Assembly (NCBI GenBank): GCA_024680695.1
Contig: JAILBW010000004.1
Coordinates: 1-35,492 of the forward strand
Reading direction: 5' to 3'
DNA length: 35,492 nucleotides
Source of the DNA: Bacteroidaceae bacterium
GTDB taxonomy: Bacteria; Bacteroidota; Bacteroidia; Bacteroidales; Bacteroidaceae
Position 1 is the first letter of the stretch. Each line of letters begins with the position of its first letter. Below are positions 7,293 to 15,576 of the stretch, in pieces. Both the position numbers and the translations under genes were made by a program. The notes beneath the pieces are model-generated. The model searched no databases. It had not been told where the DNA came from and saw nothing but the letters and a program-made list of their open reading frames with translations.

Positions 7293-8162
7293 GTGGAAAC
7301 ATCAGAAATACTCAAAAAGGTCCGGCAGATAGAGATAAAGTCGCGCGGACTGAGCAGCAACATCTTTGCCGGCGAATACCACTCGGCCTTCAAGGGACGT
7401 GGCATGACGTTCTCGGAGGTGCGTGAGTATCAGTATGGCGACGACGTGCGCGACATCGAATGGAATGTCACGGCACGCTTCAACAAACCGTACATCAAGG
7501 TCTTCGAGGAAGAACGCGAGCTGACCGTGATGCTGTTGGTCGATGTGAGCGGCAGCCTCCACTTCGGCACCGTGCGGCAGATGAAGCACGACATGCTGGT
7601 GGAAATCGCTGCCACGCTGGCCTTCTCGGCCATCCAGAACAACGACAAGATCGGCGTCATCTTCTTCTCGGACAAGATAGAGAAGTTCATCCCGCCCAAG
7701 AAGGGAAGGAAGCACATCCTGTACATCATCCGCGAACTGCTCGACTTCGAGCCAGAGAGCCGCAAGACGAACATCCGCGTGGCCGTGGAATACCTGACGC
7801 AGGCGCTGAAGCGGCGCTGCACTGCCTTCCTGATGAGCGACTTCATCGACAGTAACGACTTCTCGCAACCGCTCACGATTGCCAACCGGAAACACGACGT
7901 GGTGGCCATACAGGTCTATGACCGCCGCGTGGCCGAGCTGCCCGACGTGGGACTGCTCAAGATGAGGGATGCCGAGACGGGGCGCGACATCATTGTCGAT
8001 ACGAGCAGCCGTGCCGTGAGACGTGCTCATGCCGAATGGTGGAAACAGTGCAACGAACGCTTGCGCGACACATTCACCCGAAGCAACGTCGATGCCGTCA
8101 GCATCCGTACCGACCAGGACTACGTGGCTGCGCTCATGAGCCTCTTTGCAAAACGTAACTAA
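7293..8162 (+). CDS. DUF58 domain protein with VWA-like fold, 289 aa
   Basis: The start is GTG at 7293, which gives the typical beginning METSEILKKVRQIEIKSRGLSSNIFAGEYHSAFKGRG (written in part). The DUF58 core includes GDDVRDIEWNVTARFNKPYIKVFEEERELT. A metal-site motif DxSxS is present at D84-S86-S88 (LLVDVSGSL), so the VWA-like site should bind a divalent cation. There is no membrane segment. In moxR clusters this protein is the usual direct partner of MoxR. It ends 7 bases before the next gene. Confidence 0.93.
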   Translation: METSEILKKVRQIEIKSRGLSSNIFAGEYHSAFKGRGMTFSEVREYQYGDDVRDIEWNVTARFNKPYIKVFEEERELTVMLLVDVSGSLHFGTVRQMKHDMLVEIAATLAFSAIQNNDKIGVIFFSDKIEKFIPPKKGRKHILYIIRELLDFEPESRKTNIRVAVEYLTQALKRRCTAFLMSDFIDSNDFSQPLTIANRKHDVVAIQVYDRRVAELPDVGLLKMRDAETGRDIIVDTSSRAVRRAHAEWWKQCNERLRDTFTRSNVDAVSIRTDQDYVAALMSLFAKRN

Positions 8163-8169
8163 GGGAACA

Positions 8170-9255
8170 ATGAAAACGACGATGACAAAATACGTGCTTC
8201 TGCCCGTGCTCGCACTTGTGTCACACATTGTGTCGGCACAGGTGACGTTCGACGCGAAGATCGATTCGCTGAACCTCTTCATCGGACAGCAGACAGCCAT
8301 CACACTCGACGTCTCGATGGGAGCCGGACAGAAATTGGAACTGCCACCGCTGAAGGCCGGCGACCAGTTGGTGCCCAACGTCGAGGTGGTGGAGATATCA
8401 AAGCCCGACACCACGAAACTCAACGGCGGCAAGACGCTTGATATCGTGCAGCGCCTGACCGTCACCGCATGGGATTCGGCCTTCTACTATCTGCCGCCCT
8501 TCCAGGTGAAGGTCGATGGGCAGACCTACGAGTCGAAAAGCCTGGCGCTGAATGTCTATACCATCGACGTGGATACATTGCACCTCGATGCCTTCTTCCC
8601 GCCGAATGGTGTAATAAAGCCGCCCTTCGTGTGGGATGACTTCCGCCTGATGTGCTACGTCCTGCTTGCTGCCCTCCTGCTGCTGGCAGCCAGTCTCTTC
8701 CTGCTCGACCGTGCCCGCAAAGGCAAGCCCATCGTGCGGTTCGTCCGCCGAAAGAAGGTGCTGCCGCCTCATCAGGTGGCCATGAGCGAGATAGAGCGCA
8801 TAAAGGCCGAGCGCAAGTGGACCGAGGCGGACAGCAAGGAGTACTACACCCTGCTCACCGACACCCTGCGAGTGTACATCCAGAACCGCTATGGTTTCAG
8901 CACGCTCGAGATGACCTCGGCCGAGATTATCGAACGACTGATGAGCGAGAACGACGAACAGGCACTCGGCGAGCTGCGCGAGATATTCCGCACGGCCGAC
9001 CTTGTGAAGTTTGCCAAGTATAGTACGATGATAAACGAGAACGACGCCAATCTGGTGGCTGCCGTGGAATATATCAACCAGACGAAACAGGAGCCCGACC
9101 CCAATGCCAAGCAAGAGCCGGAAATCATTCGCGTGACCGACGAGAAACGACTCAGCCAAGTGAAGACCATGCGTTGGGTGTCAGCCATCATGATATGCAT
9201 CGTCACCGCCGCCCTCGCATGGGTCATCTGGCGATTCATCGACCTGATACGCTGA
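8170..9255 (+). CDS. BatD-like membrane protein of the aerotolerance operon, 361 aa
   Basis: It has a signal peptide (to about residue 22, VSAQ), a beta-rich domain (about 23-155) with LTVTAWDSAFYYLPPFQVKVDG, a membrane segment (about 163-182, LLAALLLLAASLFLLD), a cytoplasmic helical domain, and a C-terminal membrane helix (about 337-356). The helical domain (DSKEYYTLLTDTLRVYI, then FAKYS) resembles the C-terminal domain of BatD downstream (DSGAFYDEVMHALIGYA, then FARYA), so this protein is probably a shorter BatD paralogue. An upstream in-frame TTG (8146) lies within the DUF58 gene; the ATG at 8170 fits the signal peptide. The role is inferred from position between DUF58 and batA. Confidence 0.8.
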   Translation: MKTTMTKYVLLPVLALVSHIVSAQVTFDAKIDSLNLFIGQQTAITLDVSMGAGQKLELPPLKAGDQLVPNVEVVEISKPDTTKLNGGKTLDIVQRLTVTAWDSAFYYLPPFQVKVDGQTYESKSLALNVYTIDVDTLHLDAFFPPNGVIKPPFVWDDFRLMCYVLLAALLLLAASLFLLDRARKGKPIVRFVRRKKVLPPHQVAMSEIERIKAERKWTEADSKEYYTLLTDTLRVYIQNRYGFSTLEMTSAEIIERLMSENDEQALGELREIFRTADLVKFAKYSTMINENDANLVAAVEYINQTKQEPDPNAKQEPEIIRVTDEKRLSQVKTMRWVSAIMICIVTAALAWVIWRFIDLIR

Positions 9256-9288
9256 CCCTGCTCCTGACGCCCGAAAGCAAGACACGCT

Positions 9289-10287
9289 ATGACATTTGCA
9301 AATTATGAATATCTCTTCCTGCTGCTGTTGCTGATACCGTATATCGTATGGTATTGCTTCCGCCAGCGCTCCTCGACACCCTCGCTGCAGGTGAGCTCTA
9401 CCGAGTCGTATCTCCGTGCACCGCGCAGCCTGCGCATTTATCTGCTCCATCTGCCGTTCCTCTGCCGATTGACGTGCATCGTCGCAGCCATTCTGGCCCT
9501 GGCACGTCCGCAGACCACCAATCGATGGACCAGTCGCGACGTCGAGGGCATCGACATCATGCTGGCGATGGACGTGAGTACCAGTATGCTGGCCGAAGAC
9601 CTTGCCCCCAACCGTATCGAAGCGGCCAAGCAGGTGGCCATCGAGTTTATCAACGGCCGCCCCAGCGACAACATCGGCCTGACGCTTTTTGCCGGCGAGG
9701 CTTTCACTCAGTGCCCGATGACTACCGACCATGCCGTGCTGCTGAACCTGCTTAACGGCATGCGAGTGGACATGGCACAGCGCGGACTTATCGAGGACGG
9801 CACGGCCTTGGGAATGGGCATTGCCAATGCCGTTACCCGACTGAAGGACAGCAAGGCGAAGAGCAAGGTGGTCATCCTGCTCACGGATGGCACCAACAAC
9901 TGTGGCCAGATAAGTCCGAACACGGCGGCCGACATCGCCAAGAGCTTCGGCATCCGTGTCTATACCATCGGCGTGGGCACCAACGGCACGGCGCGCTACC
10001 CGATGCAGGTGGGCGGACACGTCCAGTATCTCAACGTGCCCGTCGAGATTGACACGAAGACGCTGGCCACTATTGCGTCGAAGACCGACGGCGAGTTCTA
10101 TCGCGCCACGAATACCGAGAAACTCCACGAGGTCTATGCCCAGATCGACCAGCTGGAGAAGACCAAGATGAACGTGAAACAATACTCGAAGCGCTATGAA
10201 GCCTTTGTTCCCTTTGCCCTCGTTGCCGTACTTGCATTGCTGCTCGAGGTACTTCTGAGACATACGCTCCTGCGCCAGATACCATAA
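9289..10287 (+). CDS. batA: Aerotolerance protein BatA, VWA membrane protein, 332 aa
   Basis: BatA-type proteins are inner-membrane VWA proteins of the Bacteroides aerotolerance operon. Two N-terminal membrane segments are visible (about 8-24 and 56-72), then a VWA domain with the metal-site motif D95-S97-S99 (AMDVSTSM), the expected LFAGEAFTQCPMT region, and LLTDGTNN. A C-terminal membrane helix (about 305-323) follows. The gene shares overall architecture and order with batB, 23 bases downstream. It is presumed to complex with BatB and to be served by MoxR. Confidence 0.93.
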   Translation: MTFANYEYLFLLLLLIPYIVWYCFRQRSSTPSLQVSSTESYLRAPRSLRIYLLHLPFLCRLTCIVAAILALARPQTTNRWTSRDVEGIDIMLAMDVSTSMLAEDLAPNRIEAAKQVAIEFINGRPSDNIGLTLFAGEAFTQCPMTTDHAVLLNLLNGMRVDMAQRGLIEDGTALGMGIANAVTRLKDSKAKSKVVILLTDGTNNCGQISPNTAADIAKSFGIRVYTIGVGTNGTARYPMQVGGHVQYLNVPVEIDTKTLATIASKTDGEFYRATNTEKLHEVYAQIDQLEKTKMNVKQYSKRYEAFVPFALVAVLALLLEVLLRHTLLRQIP

Positions 10288-10310
10288 CAATGATTTAGCT
10301 TCAACGCGAC

Positions 10311-11348
10311 ATGTTCCGATTCGAAAACCCACACTATCTATATCTCATCTTCGTGCTGCTCCTGTTGGTGGTGCTGCACTACTACGCCCTCTATCGCTGC
10401 CGGGCAGCCCTGCGCCGATACGGCGACCCCGAACTGCTGAAACAACTCTATGTCGATGTCTCTCGCGTGCGTCCCGAGGTGAAGTTCTGGCTTGTCCAGG
10501 CTGCTCTGCTATGCCTTATCGCCGCACTGGCACGTCCGCAGTTCGGAACGAAGATTGAGACGCGTGAGCGTCAGGGCATCGAAGCCATCATCGCCCTCGA
10601 CGTCAGCAACTCGATGCTGGCCCAGGACGTCAAGCCTAGCCGTCTGCAGAAGGCCAAGATGATGGTGAGCAACATGGTGGACGACATGCGCGACGACAAG
10701 GTCGGACTCATCGTCTTTGCCGGGCAGGCTTTCACACAGCTGCCCATCACCAGCGACTACGTCAGCGCCAAGATGTTCCTCGAGACTATCAATCCCTCGA
10801 TGGTGAGTGTGCAGGGTACGGATATTGCCGAGGCCATCCAGTTGGGACTGAAGAGCTTCACTCCGAACGAAGGTGTCAGCCGCGCCATCTTCATCATTAC
10901 GGATGGCGAGGACAACGAGGAGAAAGGTGTCGAGGCAGCAAAGCAGGCCGCCAAGCAAGGCGTGAGAATCTACGTGCTCGGCATTGGCGACCCGGCTGGT
11001 GCACCCATCCCCATCGAAGGCACCAACCAGTACATCATCGACCAGGAGGGAAACATCGTGATGTCGCGGCTCAACGAGGATATGTGCCGCGAGATAGCTC
11101 GTGCAGGAAACGGCTCGTACATCTACGTCGACAACAGCAGCTCGGCTCAGAAGAAACTCTCCGAGCAAGTGGACCGGCTGGCCAAGTCGACGATTGAAAG
11201 TCAGGTGTATAGCGAGTTCGACGAACAGTTCCAGGGATTCCTCATCCTGGCCCTACTCTTCCTGCTGGTCGACGCGCTGATTCTCGAGCGCCAGAATCAT
11301 AGGCTCCACTTGTCGAAATTCATCCGCAAAGGCGGACTCAAGGTCTGA
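10311..11348 (+). CDS. batB: Aerotolerance protein BatB, VWA membrane protein, 345 aa
   Basis: It has the same layout as BatA: N-terminal membrane segments (about 9-26 and 58-74), a VWA domain with metal-site motif D97-S99-S101 (ALDVSNSM), VFAGQAFTQLPIT, IITDGEDNEEKG, and a C-terminal membrane helix (about 305-322). BatA and BatB are clearly paralogues (LARPQ, DVSxSMLAxD and FAGxAFTQ shared). The gene is 8 bases upstream of batC, so translation is probably coupled. Confidence 0.93.
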   Translation: MFRFENPHYLYLIFVLLLLVVLHYYALYRCRAALRRYGDPELLKQLYVDVSRVRPEVKFWLVQAALLCLIAALARPQFGTKIETRERQGIEAIIALDVSNSMLAQDVKPSRLQKAKMMVSNMVDDMRDDKVGLIVFAGQAFTQLPITSDYVSAKMFLETINPSMVSVQGTDIAEAIQLGLKSFTPNEGVSRAIFIITDGEDNEEKGVEAAKQAAKQGVRIYVLGIGDPAGAPIPIEGTNQYIIDQEGNIVMSRLNEDMCREIARAGNGSYIYVDNSSSAQKKLSEQVDRLAKSTIESQVYSEFDEQFQGFLILALLFLLVDALILERQNHRLHLSKFIRKGGLKV

Positions 11349-11356
11349 TATGAATT

Positions 11357-12217
11357 ATGGAAAAGATACGTTTCTATGACATTCGCCCAGTCAGGCTGAT
11401 TTGCAGTCTGAAGGGCTTGGCGACGCTTGTCTCCCGTGGCGCTTGCGCAAGAAGGGACGTGCGCTTGCACAAGCAGAGGCCAACGCTTGCGCAAGCAGGA
11501 AGGATTGCTTGCCTGCTCCTGTTGGCCGCTACATGCTCGACCGCCAATGCGCAGAACGACCGTGACTACATTCGCCGCGGCAATCGCTTGATGCGCGACA
11601 CCGTACCGGAACGCATTCAGGAGAATGCACCCAAGGCACAGGTCGAATACCAAAAGGCCATCGAATACGACAATACGAACGCCATCGCCCATTACAACCT
11701 GGGCAACTCACTCCTGTTCCAAAGCAAAGCAGAGGAGGCGATGAAGGAATACGACACCGCCGTACGCTTCGAGCGCGACAAGGCGCGCAAGGCCAAGATG
11801 TTCCACAACATGGGAGTCGTGATGCAGCATGCCAAGCAATTCGATAAGGCCGTAGCCTTCTATCGCGAATCGCTGCGCAATGACCCGACCAACGACGAGA
11901 CACGATACAACTATGCGCTCAGCCTCTACCAGCTGAAGAAGATGCCTCCGCAGGGCGGGCAGGACAATCAGAACAAGGACGAGAACAGCCAGGACGAGAA
12001 GAACGAGAAGGACCAGCAGCAACAGGAACAGCAGAAGCAAAACCAGCAGAACGAACAGGCGCAGGAGCAGCAACCTCAGCCCGACCCCAACCAAATGAGC
12101 CGCGAGAATGCCGAGCAACTGCTCAATGCGGCCATGCAGGACGAAAAAGACACACAGGATAAACTGCAGAAGGCACTTGCAAAACCTCAGCAAAGGCGCC
12201 TGCAGAAGCAGTGGTAA
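11357..12217 (+). CDS. batC: Aerotolerance TPR protein BatC with repeat-derived insert, 286 aa
   Basis: BatC is a periplasmic TPR protein of the aerotolerance complex. The TPR region runs from about residue 92 to 195 (AQVEYQKAIEYDNTNAIAHY, then FHNMGVVMQHAKQFDKAVAFY), followed by a low-complexity Q/N/E/K-rich tail (about 200-250). The hydrophobic part of the signal peptide (ACLLLLAATCSTANA) begins only at residue 51. Residues 29-52 are encoded by a 22-bp-period array, giving an unusually long and basic N-region. No start codon lies between the array and the hydrophobic core, so the long form is the only one available unless the protein starts elsewhere. Whether this signal is still efficient is unknown. 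Confidence 0.88.
   Translation: MEKIRFYDIRPVRLICSLKGLATLVSRGACARRDVRLHKQRPTLAQAGRIACLLLLAATCSTANAQNDRDYIRRGNRLMRDTVPERIQENAPKAQVEYQKAIEYDNTNAIAHYNLGNSLLFQSKAEEAMKEYDTAVRFERDKARKAKMFHNMGVVMQHAKQFDKAVAFYRESLRNDPTNDETRYNYALSLYQLKKMPPQGGQDNQNKDENSQDEKNEKDQQQQEQQKQNQQNEQAQEQQPQPDPNQMSRENAEQLLNAAMQDEKDTQDKLQKALAKPQQRRLQKQW
11441..11528. repeat. 22-bp-period array A1 within batC
   Basis: Units start at 11441, 11463, 11485 and 11507, exactly 22 bp apart. Cores are GCTTGCGCAAGA, GCTTGCACAAGC, GCTTGCGCAAGC and GCTTGCCTGCTC (partial). The 10-bp segments between cores differ. Three units make 66 bp, so the reading frame of batC is kept. Confidence 0.85.
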
Positions 12218-12233
12218 ATAACACGATAATAGT

Positions 12234-14081
12234 ATGAAACGTAAGGCAGTATTCTCCCTCATCATCCTCCTTGTGGCACATGCATTGCATGCCCAGGTGA
12301 CGGTGCAGGTGCAGGCACCACGCCAAACCGAGTTCGGCCAACGCATTCGCGTCAGCTACGTAGTGAACACGTCTGACGCGAAGGATTTCAACGTGGGCGA
12401 GTTCGAAGGCTTTCGCGTACTCTATGGCCCCAGTACCAGCAGTTCGAGTAATATCTCCATCATCAACGGAAAGACCACCCGCGCTTCCTCGCTGACCTAT
12501 ACCTACACTTTGGTCTCCACTGAGGAAGGCACCTTCCAACTGCCCGTGGCTTCGGTCAAGGTGGGCGGTGAGACGTATCGCAGCAGCGCAACCAGCATCG
12601 AAGTGCTCCCCGCATCCGGAGACACGCAACCCGACGATCCGCAGGGCCAGCAACCCTCCGGCAACGGCCGGCAAAGGCCATCCGATCGCGGCGAGGTATC
12701 TGGCGGCAACATCTCGGCAAAGCAACTCTACATGACGGTGACGGCCAACAAGCGCCATGTCTATGAACAGGAAGCCATCCTGCTCACATACAAGCTCTAT
12801 ACGCTCGTCAGCCCGCAGCAAATCTCCGGCGAGATACCTCAGCTGGACGGATTCCACGTGCAGGAAATCGATTCGAAGGCGCAGATGTCGCTGAAGTACG
12901 AGCGTGTGGACGGACGCAACTATGGAACGGCCGTATGGCGCCAGTATCTGCTCTTCCCGCAGAAGACCGGCAAGCTGAAAGTGCCGCCCGTCTCCTTCGA
13001 TGTGCAGGTGGAGCAGGTGAATACCTCGATGGACCCCTTCGACATCTTCTTCGGTGGGGGCAGTCTTTCCCAGATTATCCAGAAGACCATCGTGGCTCCT
13101 GGCATCGAAATTGATGTAAAGCCCCTGCCAACGCCCAAGCCGGCCAGTTTCTCCGGTGCCGTGGGCAAGTTCTCTATCAGCGGCAGTCTGACTCCCGAAC
13201 AGCTCAATGCCAACGATGCAGCCACGTTGCGACTCATCGTCAGCGGGCAGGGCAACATGAAGCTGATGAAGGCCCCGCGCGTGAGCTTCCCCAACGACTT
13301 CGAAGTCTATGACCCCAAGGAGACAGACAAGACCACCAATACGTCTGCCGGTGCCCGTGGCAACAAGGTGTTCGACTATGTCGTCGTGCCACGTCATGGC
13401 GGAAAATACACCATACCCCCCGTCGAGTACAGCTACTTCGATACCGAGAGCGAGAAGTATGTCACGGTGCGCACCGACTCCTTCGACATCGCAGTAGCCA
13501 AGGGCAAGGGACACACGGCGACCGTCGTGCCCGAGCAAGAAGACCTCAAGGTGCTGAACGATGACATTCGCTACATCCGCCAGCGTCCTCTTTCGTCTCG
13601 CACCGGCGAGGGAATGATAGCCTTCGGGACGTGGCGCTATTGGCTTGTATATCTCGGCCTTTCGTTGGCCTTCCTTCTCGCGCTGGGTGTCTTCTACCGT
13701 CGTGCCCGCGAGAATGCCAATATCGCGAAGATGCGCGGAAAGAAGGCCGGCAAGGCGGCCACGAAGCGCCTGCGCAATGCGGCACGGCTGATGAAGGCGC
13801 ACGATAGCGGTGCCTTCTACGACGAGGTGATGCATGCCCTGATTGGATATGCCGGCGACAAGCTGAACCTGCCCATTACCGAGCTGAACAAGGACAACGT
13901 ACAGGAAATCCTGCTGAGCAAGTCGGTGGATGCCGAACTCGTGAACAGCTTCATGCAAGTGCTCGAGGAATGTGAGTTCGCACGTTATGCGCCAGGCGAC
14001 CCGAACGAGACGATGGACAAGATATTCTCCGAGGCTTCCGAAGTAATCAATAAGTTGGACGCAGTCATCAATCGAAGATAA
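12234..14081 (+). CDS. batD: Aerotolerance protein BatD, 615 aa
   Basis: BatD is a large envelope protein of the aerotolerance operon. It has a signal peptide (cleavage near HALHAQ, residue 20), a long periplasmic part made of repeated beta domains (starting VTVQVQAPRQTEFGQRIRV), and a single membrane segment near residues 466-485 (YWLVYLGLSLAFLLALGVFY). A cytoplasmic helical domain follows (AFYDEVMHALIGYAGDKL, then CEFARYAPGD). Length and architecture fit the family. It starts 16 bases after batC and ends 5 bases before batE. Confidence 0.92.
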   Translation: MKRKAVFSLIILLVAHALHAQVTVQVQAPRQTEFGQRIRVSYVVNTSDAKDFNVGEFEGFRVLYGPSTSSSSNISIINGKTTRASSLTYTYTLVSTEEGTFQLPVASVKVGGETYRSSATSIEVLPASGDTQPDDPQGQQPSGNGRQRPSDRGEVSGGNISAKQLYMTVTANKRHVYEQEAILLTYKLYTLVSPQQISGEIPQLDGFHVQEIDSKAQMSLKYERVDGRNYGTAVWRQYLLFPQKTGKLKVPPVSFDVQVEQVNTSMDPFDIFFGGGSLSQIIQKTIVAPGIEIDVKPLPTPKPASFSGAVGKFSISGSLTPEQLNANDAATLRLIVSGQGNMKLMKAPRVSFPNDFEVYDPKETDKTTNTSAGARGNKVFDYVVVPRHGGKYTIPPVEYSYFDTESEKYVTVRTDSFDIAVAKGKGHTATVVPEQEDLKVLNDDIRYIRQRPLSSRTGEGMIAFGTWRYWLVYLGLSLAFLLALGVFYRRARENANIAKMRGKKAGKAATKRLRNAARLMKAHDSGAFYDEVMHALIGYAGDKLNLPITELNKDNVQEILLSKSVDAELVNSFMQVLEECEFARYAPGDPNETMDKIFSEASEVINKLDAVINRR

Positions 14082-14086
14082 CGGAT

Positions 14087-14842
14087 ATGAAAAGGATATT
14101 TATATTATTGTTTCTCCAAATACTGCTTGTGCCGTGTCATGCAGCCGAGCCGGCAGAGTTGAAGAGCCAGGCCGACAGCCTCTACAGCAAGGAGGCCTAC
14201 TCTGAGGCAGCAGCGCTCTATGCCGAAGTGGCCGATCAGGTGCAGAGCGCCGATGTGTGTTACAATCTGGGTTGCTGCTACTACCGTATGGACGATATGG
14301 CGCATGCTGTTTTGTGGTTCGAGCGAGCCGCTCTGTTGGCTCCGGGCGACAAGGACATCCGTTTCAACCTGGAACTGGCACGCAGCAAGACCATCGACCG
14401 CATCACTCCCCGCCACGAAATGTTCTTTGTGTCCCTGTTCCGAAGTCTGACGCAGATGTTCAGCCTCGGACAGTGGTCGGCAATCTGCATCTCACTCTTT
14501 GTGCTGACCCTTCTGGCCTTTGCCGTCTTCCTCTATTCCAGCAAATACATCTTGCGGCAGACGGGTTTCTATGCGGCCGTCTTGCTCTTGCTCCTGGTGG
14601 TGCTGGGAAATGTATGTGCCCATCAGCAGCGTCGTTTCGCACAAGAGCGGAGCAGTGCCATCATCGTGGCTTCATCTGTGACCGTGAGGAGCACGCCATC
14701 GCAGAGCGGCAATGAACTCTTCGTCCTGCACGAAGGCACACGGGTGGAGATTCGCGACAACTCGATGAAGGAGTGGTGCGAGGTGCAGATTGCCGACGGC
14801 AAGGTGGGATGGCTCGAACGGCGCGACATGGAAGTAATCTGA
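14087..14842 (+). CDS. batE: Aerotolerance protein BatE, TPR plus SH3-like domain, 251 aa
   Basis: It has a signal peptide (to about residue 19, VPCHA), TPR units (about 22-100; CYNLGCCYYRMDDMAHAVLWFERA), two membrane segments (about 125-150 and 158-178), and a C-terminal bacterial SH3-like domain (about 188-251; SSVTVRSTPSQSGNELFVLHEGTRVEI, then VGWLERRDMEVI). This is the standard last member of the bat operon. The SH3-like part probably sits in the periplasm and may contact cell wall or partners. The next gene begins 21 bases later. Confidence 0.92.
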   Translation: MKRIFILLFLQILLVPCHAAEPAELKSQADSLYSKEAYSEAAALYAEVADQVQSADVCYNLGCCYYRMDDMAHAVLWFERAALLAPGDKDIRFNLELARSKTIDRITPRHEMFFVSLFRSLTQMFSLGQWSAICISLFVLTLLAFAVFLYSSKYILRQTGFYAAVLLLLLVVLGNVCAHQQRRFAQERSSAIIVASSVTVRSTPSQSGNELFVLHEGTRVEIRDNSMKEWCEVQIADGKVGWLERRDMEVI

Positions 14843-14863
14843 CCCGAATAACCCGATACAGAC

Positions 14864-15559
14864 ATGAACGACATTCTCTCTTGGAACAAATCGCTCTTTC
14901 TCCTGCTCAATGGCTCCGACTCGCTCTATCTGGACGGCGTGATGTGGACTGTCACTCACACTGTCACTTGGGTGCCGCTCATGCTCGTCCTGCTGTATAT
15001 CATAATAAAGAACAACACCTGGCGCAATTCGCTGTTTATTATTCTCACGCTTGCCCTGCTCGTCACCATTACGGACCAGACAGCCAGCGGACTGTGTAAG
15101 CCCTATTTCAAGATACTACGCCCCACGCACGATCCCGAACTTGCTCCGCTTGTCGACATCGTGAATGGCTATCGCGGCGGACTGTACGGATTCTTCTCGA
15201 GCCATGCGGCCAACACTTTCGGTGTGGCCATTTTTCTTTCCCTTCTCTTCCGGTCGTGGACGATTTCCGGTGTGCTCTATTTCTATGCCGTGCTTTGCAG
15301 CTACAGCCGCATCTATTTGGGCGTACACTCGCCGATAGATATTCTTGTCGGCATGCTCTTTGGCACTCTGGCCGGCCTGCTAATGTATCTGGTATTCCAT
15401 TTCCTTGAAAGAAAGTTTTCAAAACGTATCTCGTACTATTCCTCGACGTACACCTCCACAGGCTATCGTCGCAGCGACTTTGTCCTGCTGATACTCTTTC
15501 TCGCTCTCATCCTTCTGTATGTGGCTTTCAATGCTCTCTATCTAGCCTCACGTTTCTGA
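14864..15559 (+). CDS. PAP2 family membrane phosphatase, 231 aa
   Basis: All three phosphatase motifs of the PAP2 superfamily are present: K79xxxxxxRP (KPYFKILRP), FSSH at 111-114, and SR-x5-H-x3-D (S148, R149, H155, D159). Several hydrophobic segments, including a C-terminal helix (about 208-228), place it in the inner membrane with the active site facing the periplasm. Likely substrates are lipid phosphates such as undecaprenyl diphosphate, phosphatidylglycerol phosphate or lipid A; the sequence does not decide among them. It sits in the same run of genes after batE. Confidence 0.92.
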   Translation: MNDILSWNKSLFLLLNGSDSLYLDGVMWTVTHTVTWVPLMLVLLYIIIKNNTWRNSLFIILTLALLVTITDQTASGLCKPYFKILRPTHDPELAPLVDIVNGYRGGLYGFFSSHAANTFGVAIFLSLLFRSWTISGVLYFYAVLCSYSRIYLGVHSPIDILVGMLFGTLAGLLMYLVFHFLERKFSKRISYYSSTYTSTGYRRSDFVLLILFLALILLYVAFNALYLASRF

Positions 15560-15576
15560 CCACTTCAGTATTTACC

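Noticed and set aside
12123..13958. A 611-codon open frame on the minus strand
   Set aside because: It is antisense to batC/batD, which have clear family features, order and spacing.
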